Below are positions 34,241 through 41,454 of a DNA stretch of 64,000 nt, one piece after another (the first letter of the stretch is position 1; each line of letters opens with the position of its first letter). The translations under genes were made by a program, and so were the position numbers. The notes under the pieces were generated by a model. The model was not told the origin of the DNA, did no database searches, and saw only the letters and a program-made list of their open reading frames with translations. Origin of the DNA: an uncultured Eubacteriales bacterium (GTDB taxonomy: Bacteria > Bacillota > Clostridia > Oscillospirales > Ruminococcaceae); assembly GCA_900314975.1 (NCBI GenBank), contig OMXI01000007.1:1-64000 (forward strand), read 5' to 3'.

Positions 34241-35461
34241 TCAATGTGCAACGATGCTCAAAAGCACTCCGGCTGCAACCGCAGAGCCGATAACACCTGC
34301 AACGTTAGGTCCCATAGCGTGCATAAGCAGGTAGTTTGTAGGAACCTCTTCCTGTCCGACCTTCTGCGAAACTCTGGCTGCCATAGGAACGGCGGAAACA
34401 CCCGCAGAACCGATAAGCGGATTTACCTTGCCGTGTGTGAGTACGCACATCAGCTTGCCAAGCAGTATGCCGCAGGCAGTACCGATAGAGAATGCGATGA
34501 CTCCGAGTACGATTACCTTTGCAAAGGAAAGTGTCATAATTGTCTTTGCGGTCGTGGTCGCACCAACGGTCGTGCCGAGGAATATTGTGATTATGTTCAT
34601 AAGCTCGTTCTGTGCAGTTTTTGCTATTCTGTCGCACACGCCGCTTTCCTTGAGCAGGTTACCCATCATAAGCATACCTACCAGCGGTGCAGCTGACGGT
34701 ATCATCAGCGCGATAACTACTGTAACGAGTATAGGGAAGATAAGCTTTTCTACCTTTGATACGGGGCGAAGCTGTCCCATAACGATAGAGCGTTCTTTCT
34801 TTGTGGTCAGCGCGCGCATTATAGGCGGCTGGATGATAGGAACAAGCGCCATATAGGTATACGCCGCAAGGGCTATTGTACCGACGCCTATCGAGTCGGA
34901 GTTTGAGAGCAGTTTAGACGAAACGTAGATAGATGTAGGACCGTCTGCACCGCCGATGATTGCGATAGAACCGCACTCTGCCGCGCTCATGCCAAGAACG
35001 GCAGCGCCGAGGAATGTAAAGAAGATACCGCCCTGTGCGGCAGCGCCGAGCAGGAAGCTCTTGGGGTTTGCTATCAGCGGACCGAAGTCGGTCATAGCGC
35101 CGATACCCAGGAATATCAAAGGCGGATATATTTGCAGCTTTACACCCATATACAAAATATCCAATAGTCCCCCGTGCTGCAATATGTTTCCGTAGTCTAT
35201 GTAGTGGTCATTGTCGCCCACGGTCTGGTATACCCAGAACTCCGAGTGGTACATTTCAGCACCGGGAAGGTTTGTAAGCAGCATACCGAAGCTGATAGGC
35301 AGCAGCAGCAGCGGCTCAAAGCCCTTTGCTATTGCAAGGTACATAAACAAAAACGATATAAGTATCATTACGATATTTTTCCAGCCGCCGTCAACGAAGA
35401 AACCGGCTACACCCGAATCTCTTGCGAGGTCGGCTATCGTACTCAAGAATTGTTCTATCAT
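34241..35461 (-). CDS. oadB: Na+-pumping decarboxylase beta subunit
   Basis: A 406-residue membrane protein with about nine helices, the beta subunit of Na+-translocating oxaloacetate/methylmalonyl-CoA decarboxylases. It decarboxylates carboxybiotin and exports Na+. The conserved GGADGPTSIYVSSKL, with the functional aspartate, and the PPxIFLGIGAMTDFGP segment are present. AAAGGACAG precedes the start. It is second in a two-gene operon after the gamma subunit. The carboxyltransferase and biotin carrier that would feed it are encoded at 1.4-4.6 kb, not here. Confidence 0.95.
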   Translation of the reverse strand: MIEQFLSTIADLARDSGVAGFFVDGGWKNIVMILISFLFMYLAIAKGFEPLLLLPISFGMLLTNLPGAEMYHSEFWVYQTVGDNDHYIDYGNILQHGGLLDILYMGVKLQIYPPLIFLGIGAMTDFGPLIANPKSFLLGAAAQGGIFFTFLGAAVLGMSAAECGSIAIIGGADGPTSIYVSSKLLSNSDSIGVGTIALAAYTYMALVPIIQPPIMRALTTKKERSIVMGQLRPVSKVEKLIFPILVTVVIALMIPSAAPLVGMLMMGNLLKESGVCDRIAKTAQNELMNIITIFLGTTVGATTTAKTIMTLSFAKVIVLGVIAFSIGTACGILLGKLMCVLTHGKVNPLIGSAGVSAVPMAARVSQKVGQEEVPTNYLLMHAMGPNVAGVIGSAVAAGVLLSIVAH

Positions 35462-35493
35462 ATCAAAACTGTCCTTTCATTGATTTGCTGGTT

Positions 35494-35934
35494 TCAGAAC
35501 GGTCTTGTGTTGTCAACAAGTCCCGCAGCTGCCCAAGGATCACGCTGTGAAACGCTGCGCTTGATGCTCTTTACAACGAGCTTTTTGCCGCTTTTCTCAC
35601 CAATCGCTGCAACCGCTGCGGCAATTACCGCCACGATCTCCTCTTCTATGCCGTCCGTGGCAGCAGGCGCATTTACAGCAGACTGCACAGGCTTATTCTC
35701 GGTTTTCTTTGCCTTTTCAGCTTCGGCTGCTTGCTTTTCAGCCTCCTGCTTTTCTTTTTTCTTCTGGTTTGCTTTATTGAACAAGCCTCCGTAAATCGAA
35801 ACAAACAGGACAAGAAGTACAAGCCCTATGAAAACCACGCTCATTCCCGTGATAACTACTGAGGCGATGTCGGTCGCCGTATAGTCCTTGCCGCTGAGCT
35901 TGCTTGCAAGCAATTGCGCCGTATTGTAATACAT
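35494..35934 (-). CDS. oadG: Na+-pumping decarboxylase gamma subunit (OadG)
   Basis: A 146-residue OadG-type protein. One membrane helix lies near residues 27-48. A lysine/glutamate/alanine-rich helical linker (about 55-95) follows, and the C-terminal domain closes with IEEEIVAVIAAAVAA ... SQRDPWAAAGLVDNTRPF, typical of OadG in Clostridia. It assembles the decarboxylase complex at the membrane by contacting the alpha/biotin subunits. It precedes oadB by 32 bp, with a promoter upstream. Confidence 0.9.
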   Translation of the reverse strand: MYYNTAQLLASKLSGKDYTATDIASVVITGMSVVFIGLVLLVLFVSIYGGLFNKANQKKKEKQEAEKQAAEAEKAKKTENKPVQSAVNAPAATDGIEEEIVAVIAAAVAAIGEKSGKKLVVKSIKRSVSQRDPWAAAGLVDNTRPF

Positions 35935-35983
35935 GACGTTTCTCCTTTATATCAAGTAATAATTGAATACACCAATCAAAGTT

Positions 35984-36012
35984 ATTATACACCAATTCCC
36001 GAAAGATTACAA
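35984..36012 (-). promoter_or_regulatory. Promoter of oadG-oadB
   Basis: On the minus strand TTGTAA (36007-36012) is followed after 17 bp by TATAAT (35984-35989), about 45 bp before the oadG start. Confidence 0.72.
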
Positions 36013-36107
36013 GTGTTTTTCGTTCTTTTTTTACACAAAATTGTTAAGAATATTACTATATTTTTTGTACCTGATTCTAATTATTTAACGGCGTGTTTTG
36101 AGTGCTA

Positions 36108-36136
36108 TTGAAATGTTGAGATTATTATGATATACT
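36108..36136 (+). promoter_or_regulatory. Promoter of the YcxB-like gene and mscS
   Basis: TTGAAA (36108-36113), 17 bp, TATACT (36131-36136), with an extended TGA before the -10. Confidence 0.82.
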
Positions 36137-36160
36137 GAAAAAAAGAATGGGGAGAAGAAG

Positions 36161-36799
36161 ATGTATGTTTCAAACAACGGCGGTATAGCCTTTGCAAGCA
36201 AATACAAGGTATGCAGTCTTTCGGAGTATGAGCAGATGCAGCAAGGCACGCCTATTGCCGAGATATCTTCATATGTTACGGCACAATGCCGCGGCAGGCT
36301 GAAGGATATGTACCGAAAAAAGAGATATCCCGCAAGCATTGTGTTCTTCGTGATAGCTGCTGCCATTATCGGATACGGCGTATATCTTGGGAACGCCTCA
36401 AAAAACGAGAACGATGCATATTTTGCGGTAATTGCGGCGTGTGTGCCTCTTGCGATAGGCATAGGCTTACTGATAAAGTCGTATTTTTCAAGCGGGCGGT
36501 TTCTTGTAAAGCTGAACACGGCAGACGGCTCTGACGGGCATATCAATTACGTTTACGGCTTTTATGACGAGGAGTTTATCTGTCACTACACGCTTATGGA
36601 TTCTTTTTTCGTGAACTCGGTGATGGTAATTCCGTACAGCCGCATACGCAAAATACTTATCGCGGATGACGCGCTCGTGCTTGCAGATAAGCAGGATGTC
36701 GGGTTTTATATAATGAAAAAGGATATGCCGCTTAATTTCGAGCAGCGGCTGTGCGGTCTTTGCACGGGTGCAAAGGTAATAGACAGGCGCACAATGTAA
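36161..36799 (+). CDS. YcxB-like C-terminal domain membrane protein
   Basis: A 212-residue protein. The N-terminal ~55 residues are cytoplasmic. Two membrane helices lie around residues 60-80 and 88-108, and a C-terminal strand-rich domain with FYDEEF ... VIPYSRIRKILIADDALVL ... FYIMKKDMP matches the YcxB-like domain found in Firmicute membrane proteins of unknown function. GGGGAGAAG precedes the ATG. It is co-transcribed with the mechanosensitive channel gene 22 bp downstream. Confidence 0.72.
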   Translation: MYVSNNGGIAFASKYKVCSLSEYEQMQQGTPIAEISSYVTAQCRGRLKDMYRKKRYPASIVFFVIAAAIIGYGVYLGNASKNENDAYFAVIAACVPLAIGIGLLIKSYFSSGRFLVKLNTADGSDGHINYVYGFYDEEFICHYTLMDSFFVNSVMVIPYSRIRKILIADDALVLADKQDVGFYIMKKDMPLNFEQRLCGLCTGAKVIDRRTM

Positions 36800-36821
36800 T
36801 AATATAAAGTGGAGTGATATA

Positions 36822-37619
36822 ATGGAAAGATTCTGGAATCATTTTATAGACTATCTGCCGCATCTGATAGCTGCGCTGATAATCTTCATCGGCGGCATGA
36901 TAGCTATGAGGATAGTCCTAAAGATAATGAGCAAGGGCTTGAAGGTCAAGCGCGTTGACAAGACGCTGCACAAATTCTCAATGTCTGTCGTTCACGTTTG
37001 TCTTTTGATACTTATTCTTGTTATGGTGCTTTCGGCGCTGCAGGTATCGACAAGCTCGATAATCGCGGCTATCGGTGCGGCGGGACTTGCTATCGGTCTT
37101 GCGCTGCAAAACAGCCTTTCCAACGTTGCGGGCGGCTTTATCATACTGCTGACAAAGACGTTCAAAATTGGTGACTACATCAGTATTGGCAGTGTTGAGG
37201 GATTTGTGGATTCAATCTCCATTTTACAGACGACTATGCTTACTATGGAAAACAAAAGGGTCAGCATACCCAACAAAATGGTCACCGAGTCGATAGTCAC
37301 AAACTTTACGGCTATGCAAAAGCGCAGGCTGGAGCTTCGTTTCAACATTGCCTACGATGACGACCACAAGAAAGCTATGGCTATTATTTTAAGCATACTC
37401 AACACTCACCCCGACATAATCAACGACCCCGACGACCCTATGTGCGTTATGGAGGCGCACGGCGAAAGCGCCATCGTGCTTCTGGCGAGGGCTTGGCTGC
37501 CGACCGAAAAGTACTGGGCTGCGCGCTTTGAGGTAATACAAAAGGTCAAGGAGGAGTTTGACCGCAGCGGTATCACGATACCTTTCAATCAGGTGGATAT
37601 GCATATTAAGAACAATTGA
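36822..37619 (+). CDS. mscS: Small-conductance mechanosensitive channel
   Basis: A 265-residue MscS-family channel that opens under membrane tension to release solutes during osmotic downshock. Three N-terminal helices end with the pore-lining TM3 (GAAGLAIGLALQNSLSNVAGG), followed by the beta domain containing FKIGDYI and the alpha/beta C-terminal domain ending in a typical IPFNQVDMHI. AGTGGAGTG precedes the start. It is the second gene of a two-gene operon and is followed by a terminator. Confidence 0.94.
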   Translation: MERFWNHFIDYLPHLIAALIIFIGGMIAMRIVLKIMSKGLKVKRVDKTLHKFSMSVVHVCLLILILVMVLSALQVSTSSIIAAIGAAGLAIGLALQNSLSNVAGGFIILLTKTFKIGDYISIGSVEGFVDSISILQTTMLTMENKRVSIPNKMVTESIVTNFTAMQKRRLELRFNIAYDDDHKKAMAIILSILNTHPDIINDPDDPMCVMEAHGESAIVLLARAWLPTEKYWAARFEVIQKVKEEFDRSGITIPFNQVDMHIKNN

Positions 37620-37622
37620 AAA

Positions 37623-37644
37623 AAAGCCTGCAAATGCAGGCTTT
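37623..37644 (+). terminator. Terminator of mscS
   Basis: AAAGCCTGC (37623-37631) pairs with GCAGGCTTT (37636-37644), followed by CTTT. The T run is short. Confidence 0.75.
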
Positions 37645-37663
37645 CTTTATGAGACAGCAAACA

Positions 37664-37690
37664 AAAAGAGCCGCACAATGCGACTCTTTT
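37664..37690 (-). terminator. Terminator of rplS
   Basis: AAAAGAG-C-CGCA pairs with TGCG-A-CTCTTTT around a three-base loop. On the minus strand the A-rich flank reads as a T run. It lies 14 bp past the rplS stop. Confidence 0.75.
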
Positions 37691-37703
37691 ATTTGTTTCA
37701 GGC

Positions 37704-38045
37704 TTAAATGTTTTCCTTGACCTTTGCAGCCTTACCAACTCTGTCACGCAGATAGTACAGCTTTGCACGGCGAACCTTACCGCGTCTTACTATCTCTACC
37801 TTGTCAACAGATGGTGAGTGTACAGGGAAAACTCTCTCAATGCCGCAGCCGTGAGCAACTCTGCGGACAGTAAATGTCTCGCTGATGCCGCCGTGCTTCT
37901 TGGCAATAACTGTACCCTCGAATACCTGTATTCTGGACTTGTCACCCTCAACGATCTTAACGTGTACCTTAACGGTATCACCGATGTTGATCTCAGGTAT
38001 CTCTTTTCTCATGCTTGACTCAGAAATCATTTTTAAAGCGTCCAC
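37704..38045 (-). CDS. rplS: 50S ribosomal protein L19
   Basis: A 113-residue L19, located at the 30S-50S interface. The [34 protein letters not shown] and the closing [20 protein letters not shown] are diagnostic. The start is taken as GTG at 38045 because GGAGG lies 8 nt upstream; an ATG five codons later is the alternative. Monocistronic with a ~160-nt structured leader, as expected for autoregulated L19. Confidence 0.96.
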   Translation of the reverse strand: MDALKMISESSMRKEIPEINIGDTVKVHVKIVEGDKSRIQVFEGTVIAKKHGGISETFTVRRVAHGCGIERVFPVHSPSVDKVEIVRRGKVRRAKLYYLRDRVGKAAKVKENI

Positions 38046-38203
38046 TTTAAATTCCTCCTTAAATTTTCAGACATTCATACACTTTACAGCGAAAGCATAA
38101 CTTTCGCAAAGTCAGAGGACTATCCGCTTTAATGTCACCCTTTCGGGAGGCACTAACTCTCGTCACGGCATTTCGCAGGAACTGCCAAGACGGTATCAAA
38201 TGC
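38046..38203 (-). promoter_or_regulatory. Structured rplS leader, probable L19 autoregulatory element
   Basis: The transcribed leader between the promoter and rplS contains several hairpins, among them GCGAAAG-TTATG-CTTTCGC and a CCC-GAAA-GGG tetraloop stem, and ends with the GGAGG ribosome site. L19 leaders that bind the protein are known in Firmicutes, so autoregulation is the likely role. I matched it by position and folding, not by covariance model. Confidence 0.5.
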
Positions 38204-38209
38204 TTGTAT

Positions 38210-38238
38210 ATTATACCATAACGGCAGGCAAAATGCAA
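38210..38238 (-). promoter_or_regulatory. Promoter of rplS
   Basis: On the minus strand TTGCAT (38233-38238) is followed after 17 bp by TATAAT (38210-38215), with an extended TGG before the -10. It reaches to within 8 bp of the stop of the upstream gene. Confidence 0.85.
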
Positions 38239-38245
38239 CAGCACG

Positions 38246-38950
38246 CTATGTAAAAATTTCGCCGTTTTCGAGCGCTATCTTTGTGCGAAGTGTACAAATC
38301 GTCTCAAATTCTATGCCATAGCGCTCAAAAAACGTATCAAGCACGACATTTGTATTGAGGTTGAAATCCGTGCCTGCGGGCAGGCGCATTGAAAGCTTTA
38401 CGTTATCGCCGTCGGTCTGCGCATCAAGGACAGTTATATGCGGCTTTATGTCCACAAGGTTCACCGTTTTTTTCTTGGTGCGCTTTTCGATCTCTATCTT
38501 TTCAAGCGACATGAAACCGTTCCACTTATCAAGGCACTCCTGCGCGGGTATGCTCGGTTTGAACTTTATATCGTACTCGGCATACTTTATCTCGGTATGC
38601 TTGTGAACGGGCTGTGAGACGCTGATTATCTCGATACCCTCGGGGCATTTTTCGCCCAGCTGCTTTTTCACCTGCTCGTTGGGAAGGTTCTGCGTCAGCG
38701 CAAAGTCCATGATCTCCACGCGGCTGTCGGTACCCAGCGGCAGTGCAAGCGGAAACATTATATAAACGTGCGGATTGAAGCCCTGCGTATGCCACACGGG
38801 CAGCTTTGAGCGCTTGATGATACGCTGCATCGAGCGCATAAAGTCGAGGTGGGAGATGTACCTTGCGCGTCCGTACTTGGCGTAGACAGCGCGGTAGTCA
38901 AACTTTTCAATTTGCAGAGTCGACAGCTTGGGCGTTATGTTTTGCGCCAC
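38246..38950 (-). CDS. DUF2344 / radical-SAM-linked protein (TIGR03936 type)
   Basis: A 234-residue protein of the DUF2344 family, always found with or fused to the TIGR03960 radical SAM protein. RARYISHLDFMRSMQRIIKRSKLPVWHTQGFNPH and LPLGTDSRVEIMDF are family words. GTG at 38950 is taken as start (GGAGG 8 nt upstream), so the gene overlaps the end of the radical SAM gene by 44 bp. Its role is unknown; tRNA or ribosome-related modification has been suggested for the pair because of neighbouring translation genes, and here rplS follows. Confidence 0.85.
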   Translation of the reverse strand: MAQNITPKLSTLQIEKFDYRAVYAKYGRARYISHLDFMRSMQRIIKRSKLPVWHTQGFNPHVYIMFPLALPLGTDSRVEIMDFALTQNLPNEQVKKQLGEKCPEGIEIISVSQPVHKHTEIKYAEYDIKFKPSIPAQECLDKWNGFMSLEKIEIEKRTKKKTVNLVDIKPHITVLDAQTDGDNVKLSMRLPAGTDFNLNTNVVLDTFFERYGIEFETICTLRTKIALENGEIFT

Positions 38951-40790
38951 AGTAAACACCTCCGTATTCCTTTTTTATACCGCAGCCCGAACAGCCCTCT
39001 TTGCAGTTTCCGGTAGTCTGCGCGGCGTGGGCTTTTTTATTCTCGCGCACGAAAAACTCATGCGAAACAAGGTAGTCAAGGTGTGACCACGGCGCTACCT
39101 CGTCGTAGCTGCGGCGGCGATTGGCGTAGAATTTGGTATCTATGCCGCACTCGTCAAATGCCTCCATCCACTTGTCGAATTTGAAATGCTCGTCCCAGCC
39201 GTCAAGGTAACAGCCCTTTTTCCACGCGGTATAGATGACCTTGCCGAGCCTGCGGTCTCCCCTTGCAAGCACTGCCTCAAGAATGGAATTTTTCTGCATA
39301 TGGGTGGAGACCTTTATTTTCTTGCTGGTGACGTTTCTTAAAAGGTGCGCCTGCTTTTCGAGTATCTGCTCGGGGGTGTCCTGCGGCTCAAACTCAAACG
39401 GAGTGAATGGCTTTGGCACGAATGTTGCGGTGGAGATAGACACCTGCAAGCCCTTGCCGCGCTTTTCCTTGGGCACTTCAAAATAAAGGTCAACTACCTT
39501 TTGCGCAAGCTGCGCTATGCCCGCAACGTCGTCGAGAGTTTCATCGGGCAGCCCGAGCATAAAATACAGCTTGACCGTTGCGTAGCCGCCCTCGAACGCG
39601 GTACGGCAGGTGCGCAGTATCTCGTCCTCGGTGAGATTTTTGTTGATAACATCGCGCAGGCGCTGTGTTCCCGCCTCGGGTGCAAAGGTAAGACCGCTTT
39701 TGCGCACAGAGGCTATTTTTTCAAGCAGCTCGTCGCTGAACGTATCTACGCGCAGTGACGGCAGCGCAAGGTTTATCTTTTCGCCGTCGGTATAGTCCAC
39801 AAGGCTTGACAGCAAATCATTTATCTTTGTGTGGTCGCTGGTCGAAAGCGAGGACAGTGAGACCTCCTCGTAGCCCGTCTGCTCGCACAGACACTTGGTT
39901 TCATTTTTTATAGTATCAATGTTTTTTTCTCTGAACGGGCGGTAGATAAAGCCCGCCTGACAGAAGCGGCAGCCTCTGATACAGCCGCGCAGCACCTCGA
40001 CAACTGCCCTGTCGTGAACTATCTGTGTGAAAGGCACGACAAAAGCATCGGGGTAATATACGCTGTCAAAATCAGCAATAACGCGTTTTGTGATTTTTGC
40101 AGGTGCTTGCTCGATGTTCGGTGTTATAGCTTTGACCGTGCCGTCATCATTATATGTTACATCATAGAACTGCGGGACATACACGCCCTGTATTTTTACA
40201 GCTTCTCTCAAGAATTCGAGCTTTGTGCAGCTCTTTTGTTTCATATTTTCATACAGTTCAAGCAGCTCGACGTTGACCTCCTCGCCCTCGCCGATAATGA
40301 ACAGGTCAAAAAAGTCGGTCATAGGCTCTGGATTGCACACGCACGGACCGCCGCCGACAACTATCGGCATATCGTCACCGCGCTGCTTTGCAAGCACGGG
40401 AATGCCCGCAAGGTCGAGCATTTCAAGCACGTTATTGTAGGAAAGTTCGTATTGCAGCGTAAAGCCCACAAAGTCAAACTCGGTCAACGGGTCAAGGCTT
40501 TCAAGAGCGTACAGCGGTATATTGTTTTCGCGCAAAAGTGCGGCAAAGTCGACCTCGGGCATAAAACAGCGCTCACACCACCAGTTTTCGCGCTGATTTT
40601 TCAGCCCGTAGAGTATTTTCATACCCAGATGCGACATACCTACATCGTAGGTATCGGGAAAGCAAAAAGCAAAGCGCACATCGACCTTGGACTTGTCCTT
40701 TACGACGCTGCCGACCTCTCCGCCGATATATCTCGCGGGCTTTTGCACCTTGAGCAAAAGCCTTTCAATACGTTCTTTCATTGGCTGCAC
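38907..40790 (-). CDS. TIGR03960-type B12-binding-like radical SAM protein
   Basis: A 627-residue iron-sulfur enzyme. The N-terminal half contains the MRFAFCFPDTYDVGMSHLG-like cobalamin-binding-type domain of the family, and the radical SAM cluster motif is CIRGCRFCQAG. The C-terminus has further cysteines (CKEGCSGCGIKKEYGGVYCG) that could bind a second cluster. GTG at 40790 is chosen because GGGAGG lies 8 nt upstream; an ATG nine bases later and longer upstream readings are alternatives. It is co-translated with the DUF2344 gene. The substrate is unknown. Confidence 0.88.
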   Translation of the reverse strand: MQPMKERIERLLLKVQKPARYIGGEVGSVVKDKSKVDVRFAFCFPDTYDVGMSHLGMKILYGLKNQRENWWCERCFMPEVDFAALLRENNIPLYALESLDPLTEFDFVGFTLQYELSYNNVLEMLDLAGIPVLAKQRGDDMPIVVGGGPCVCNPEPMTDFFDLFIIGEGEEVNVELLELYENMKQKSCTKLEFLREAVKIQGVYVPQFYDVTYNDDGTVKAITPNIEQAPAKITKRVIADFDSVYYPDAFVVPFTQIVHDRAVVEVLRGCIRGCRFCQAGFIYRPFREKNIDTIKNETKCLCEQTGYEEVSLSSLSTSDHTKINDLLSSLVDYTDGEKINLALPSLRVDTFSDELLEKIASVRKSGLTFAPEAGTQRLRDVINKNLTEDEILRTCRTAFEGGYATVKLYFMLGLPDETLDDVAGIAQLAQKVVDLYFEVPKEKRGKGLQVSISTATFVPKPFTPFEFEPQDTPEQILEKQAHLLRNVTSKKIKVSTHMQKNSILEAVLARGDRRLGKVIYTAWKKGCYLDGWDEHFKFDKWMEAFDECGIDTKFYANRRRSYDEVAPWSHLDYLVSHEFFVRENKKAHAAQTTGNCKEGCSGCGIKKEYGGVYCGAKHNAQAVDSAN

Positions 40791-40851
40791 ACGCACGACC
40801 TCCCTTTTCTCTTTCCTGTTTATCATAACACAAAACCGCGCGCTTGTAAAG

Positions 40852-41421
40852 TCACGCGGCAAAAATGCTCAGGCACATATAGGCAAGCACGCAAAGCAGC
40901 GAGACACTCACGCTGCCGCGCAGGGCTGACACTGCGGCAAGGGCGGCAACAAGCAGTGCAAACGTAGTTTTAACGGCTTTGGCTTTATGCGGGGCGAGCA
41001 GAAGGTCAAGCAGTCTGCCGCCGTCAAGACAGCCCGAAGGCAGCAGGTTAAATCCACCCAGCAGGAGATTTGTCTGCGCAAAGAATGTCAGCCTGCCACG
41101 CAGGGCGCACGACACGAACGCAAGCGCGAAATTCACCGCGCAGCCGCTTGCGAGGATAAAGACATCCTTGCCGAACGAATTGATTCGCTTTGCGCCAGAC
41201 AGGCAGATACCGCCGCCGTAGAAAGTGATGCCCTCGGGCTTGCAGCCGCAAAGCAGCATTGCAGCAAGGTGTCCCGATTCGTGCAGGACGCAGCAGGCAA
41301 GCATTACAAGCATTTTGCCTGAGTTGCCGCCAAGCAGGCAGGTGAAAGACACCACCGCAAAAAACGAAAAGCACAGCTTGACCGTTATCCCCTTAAATTC
41401 AAAGACAAACAAAAATATCAC
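40852..41421 (-). CDS. Second M50 (SpoIVFB-like) membrane metallopeptidase
   Basis: A 189-residue membrane protein with the zinc motif HESGH and the second motif NLLPSGCLDGGRL, the layout of site-2 proteases such as SpoIVFB. That protease processes a sporulation sigma factor, but identity with SpoIVFB is not shown. The start is uncertain: GTG at 41421 or TTG at 41412; AGGGG fits the TTG better. This ribosome site lies inside the stem of the uvrA terminator. The gene may depend on read-through from uvrA. Confidence 0.78.
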   Translation of the reverse strand: MIFLFVFEFKGITVKLCFSFFAVVSFTCLLGGNSGKMLVMLACCVLHESGHLAAMLLCGCKPEGITFYGGGICLSGAKRINSFGKDVFILASGCAVNFALAFVSCALRGRLTFFAQTNLLLGGFNLLPSGCLDGGRLLDLLLAPHKAKAVKTTFALLVAALAAVSALRGSVSVSLLCVLAYMCLSIFAA

Positions 41422-41447
41422 CCCTAAAGCTTATGCGTTCAGGGGTG
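41419..41447 (-). terminator. Terminator-like hairpin after uvrA
   Basis: CACCCCT (41419-41425) pairs with AGGGGTG (41441-41447), followed on the minus strand by ATATTTTTG. The 3' arm, read on the minus strand, holds the AGGGG ribosome site of the next gene, so folding would also hide that site. Confidence 0.65.
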
Positions 41448-41454
41448 AAGAATA

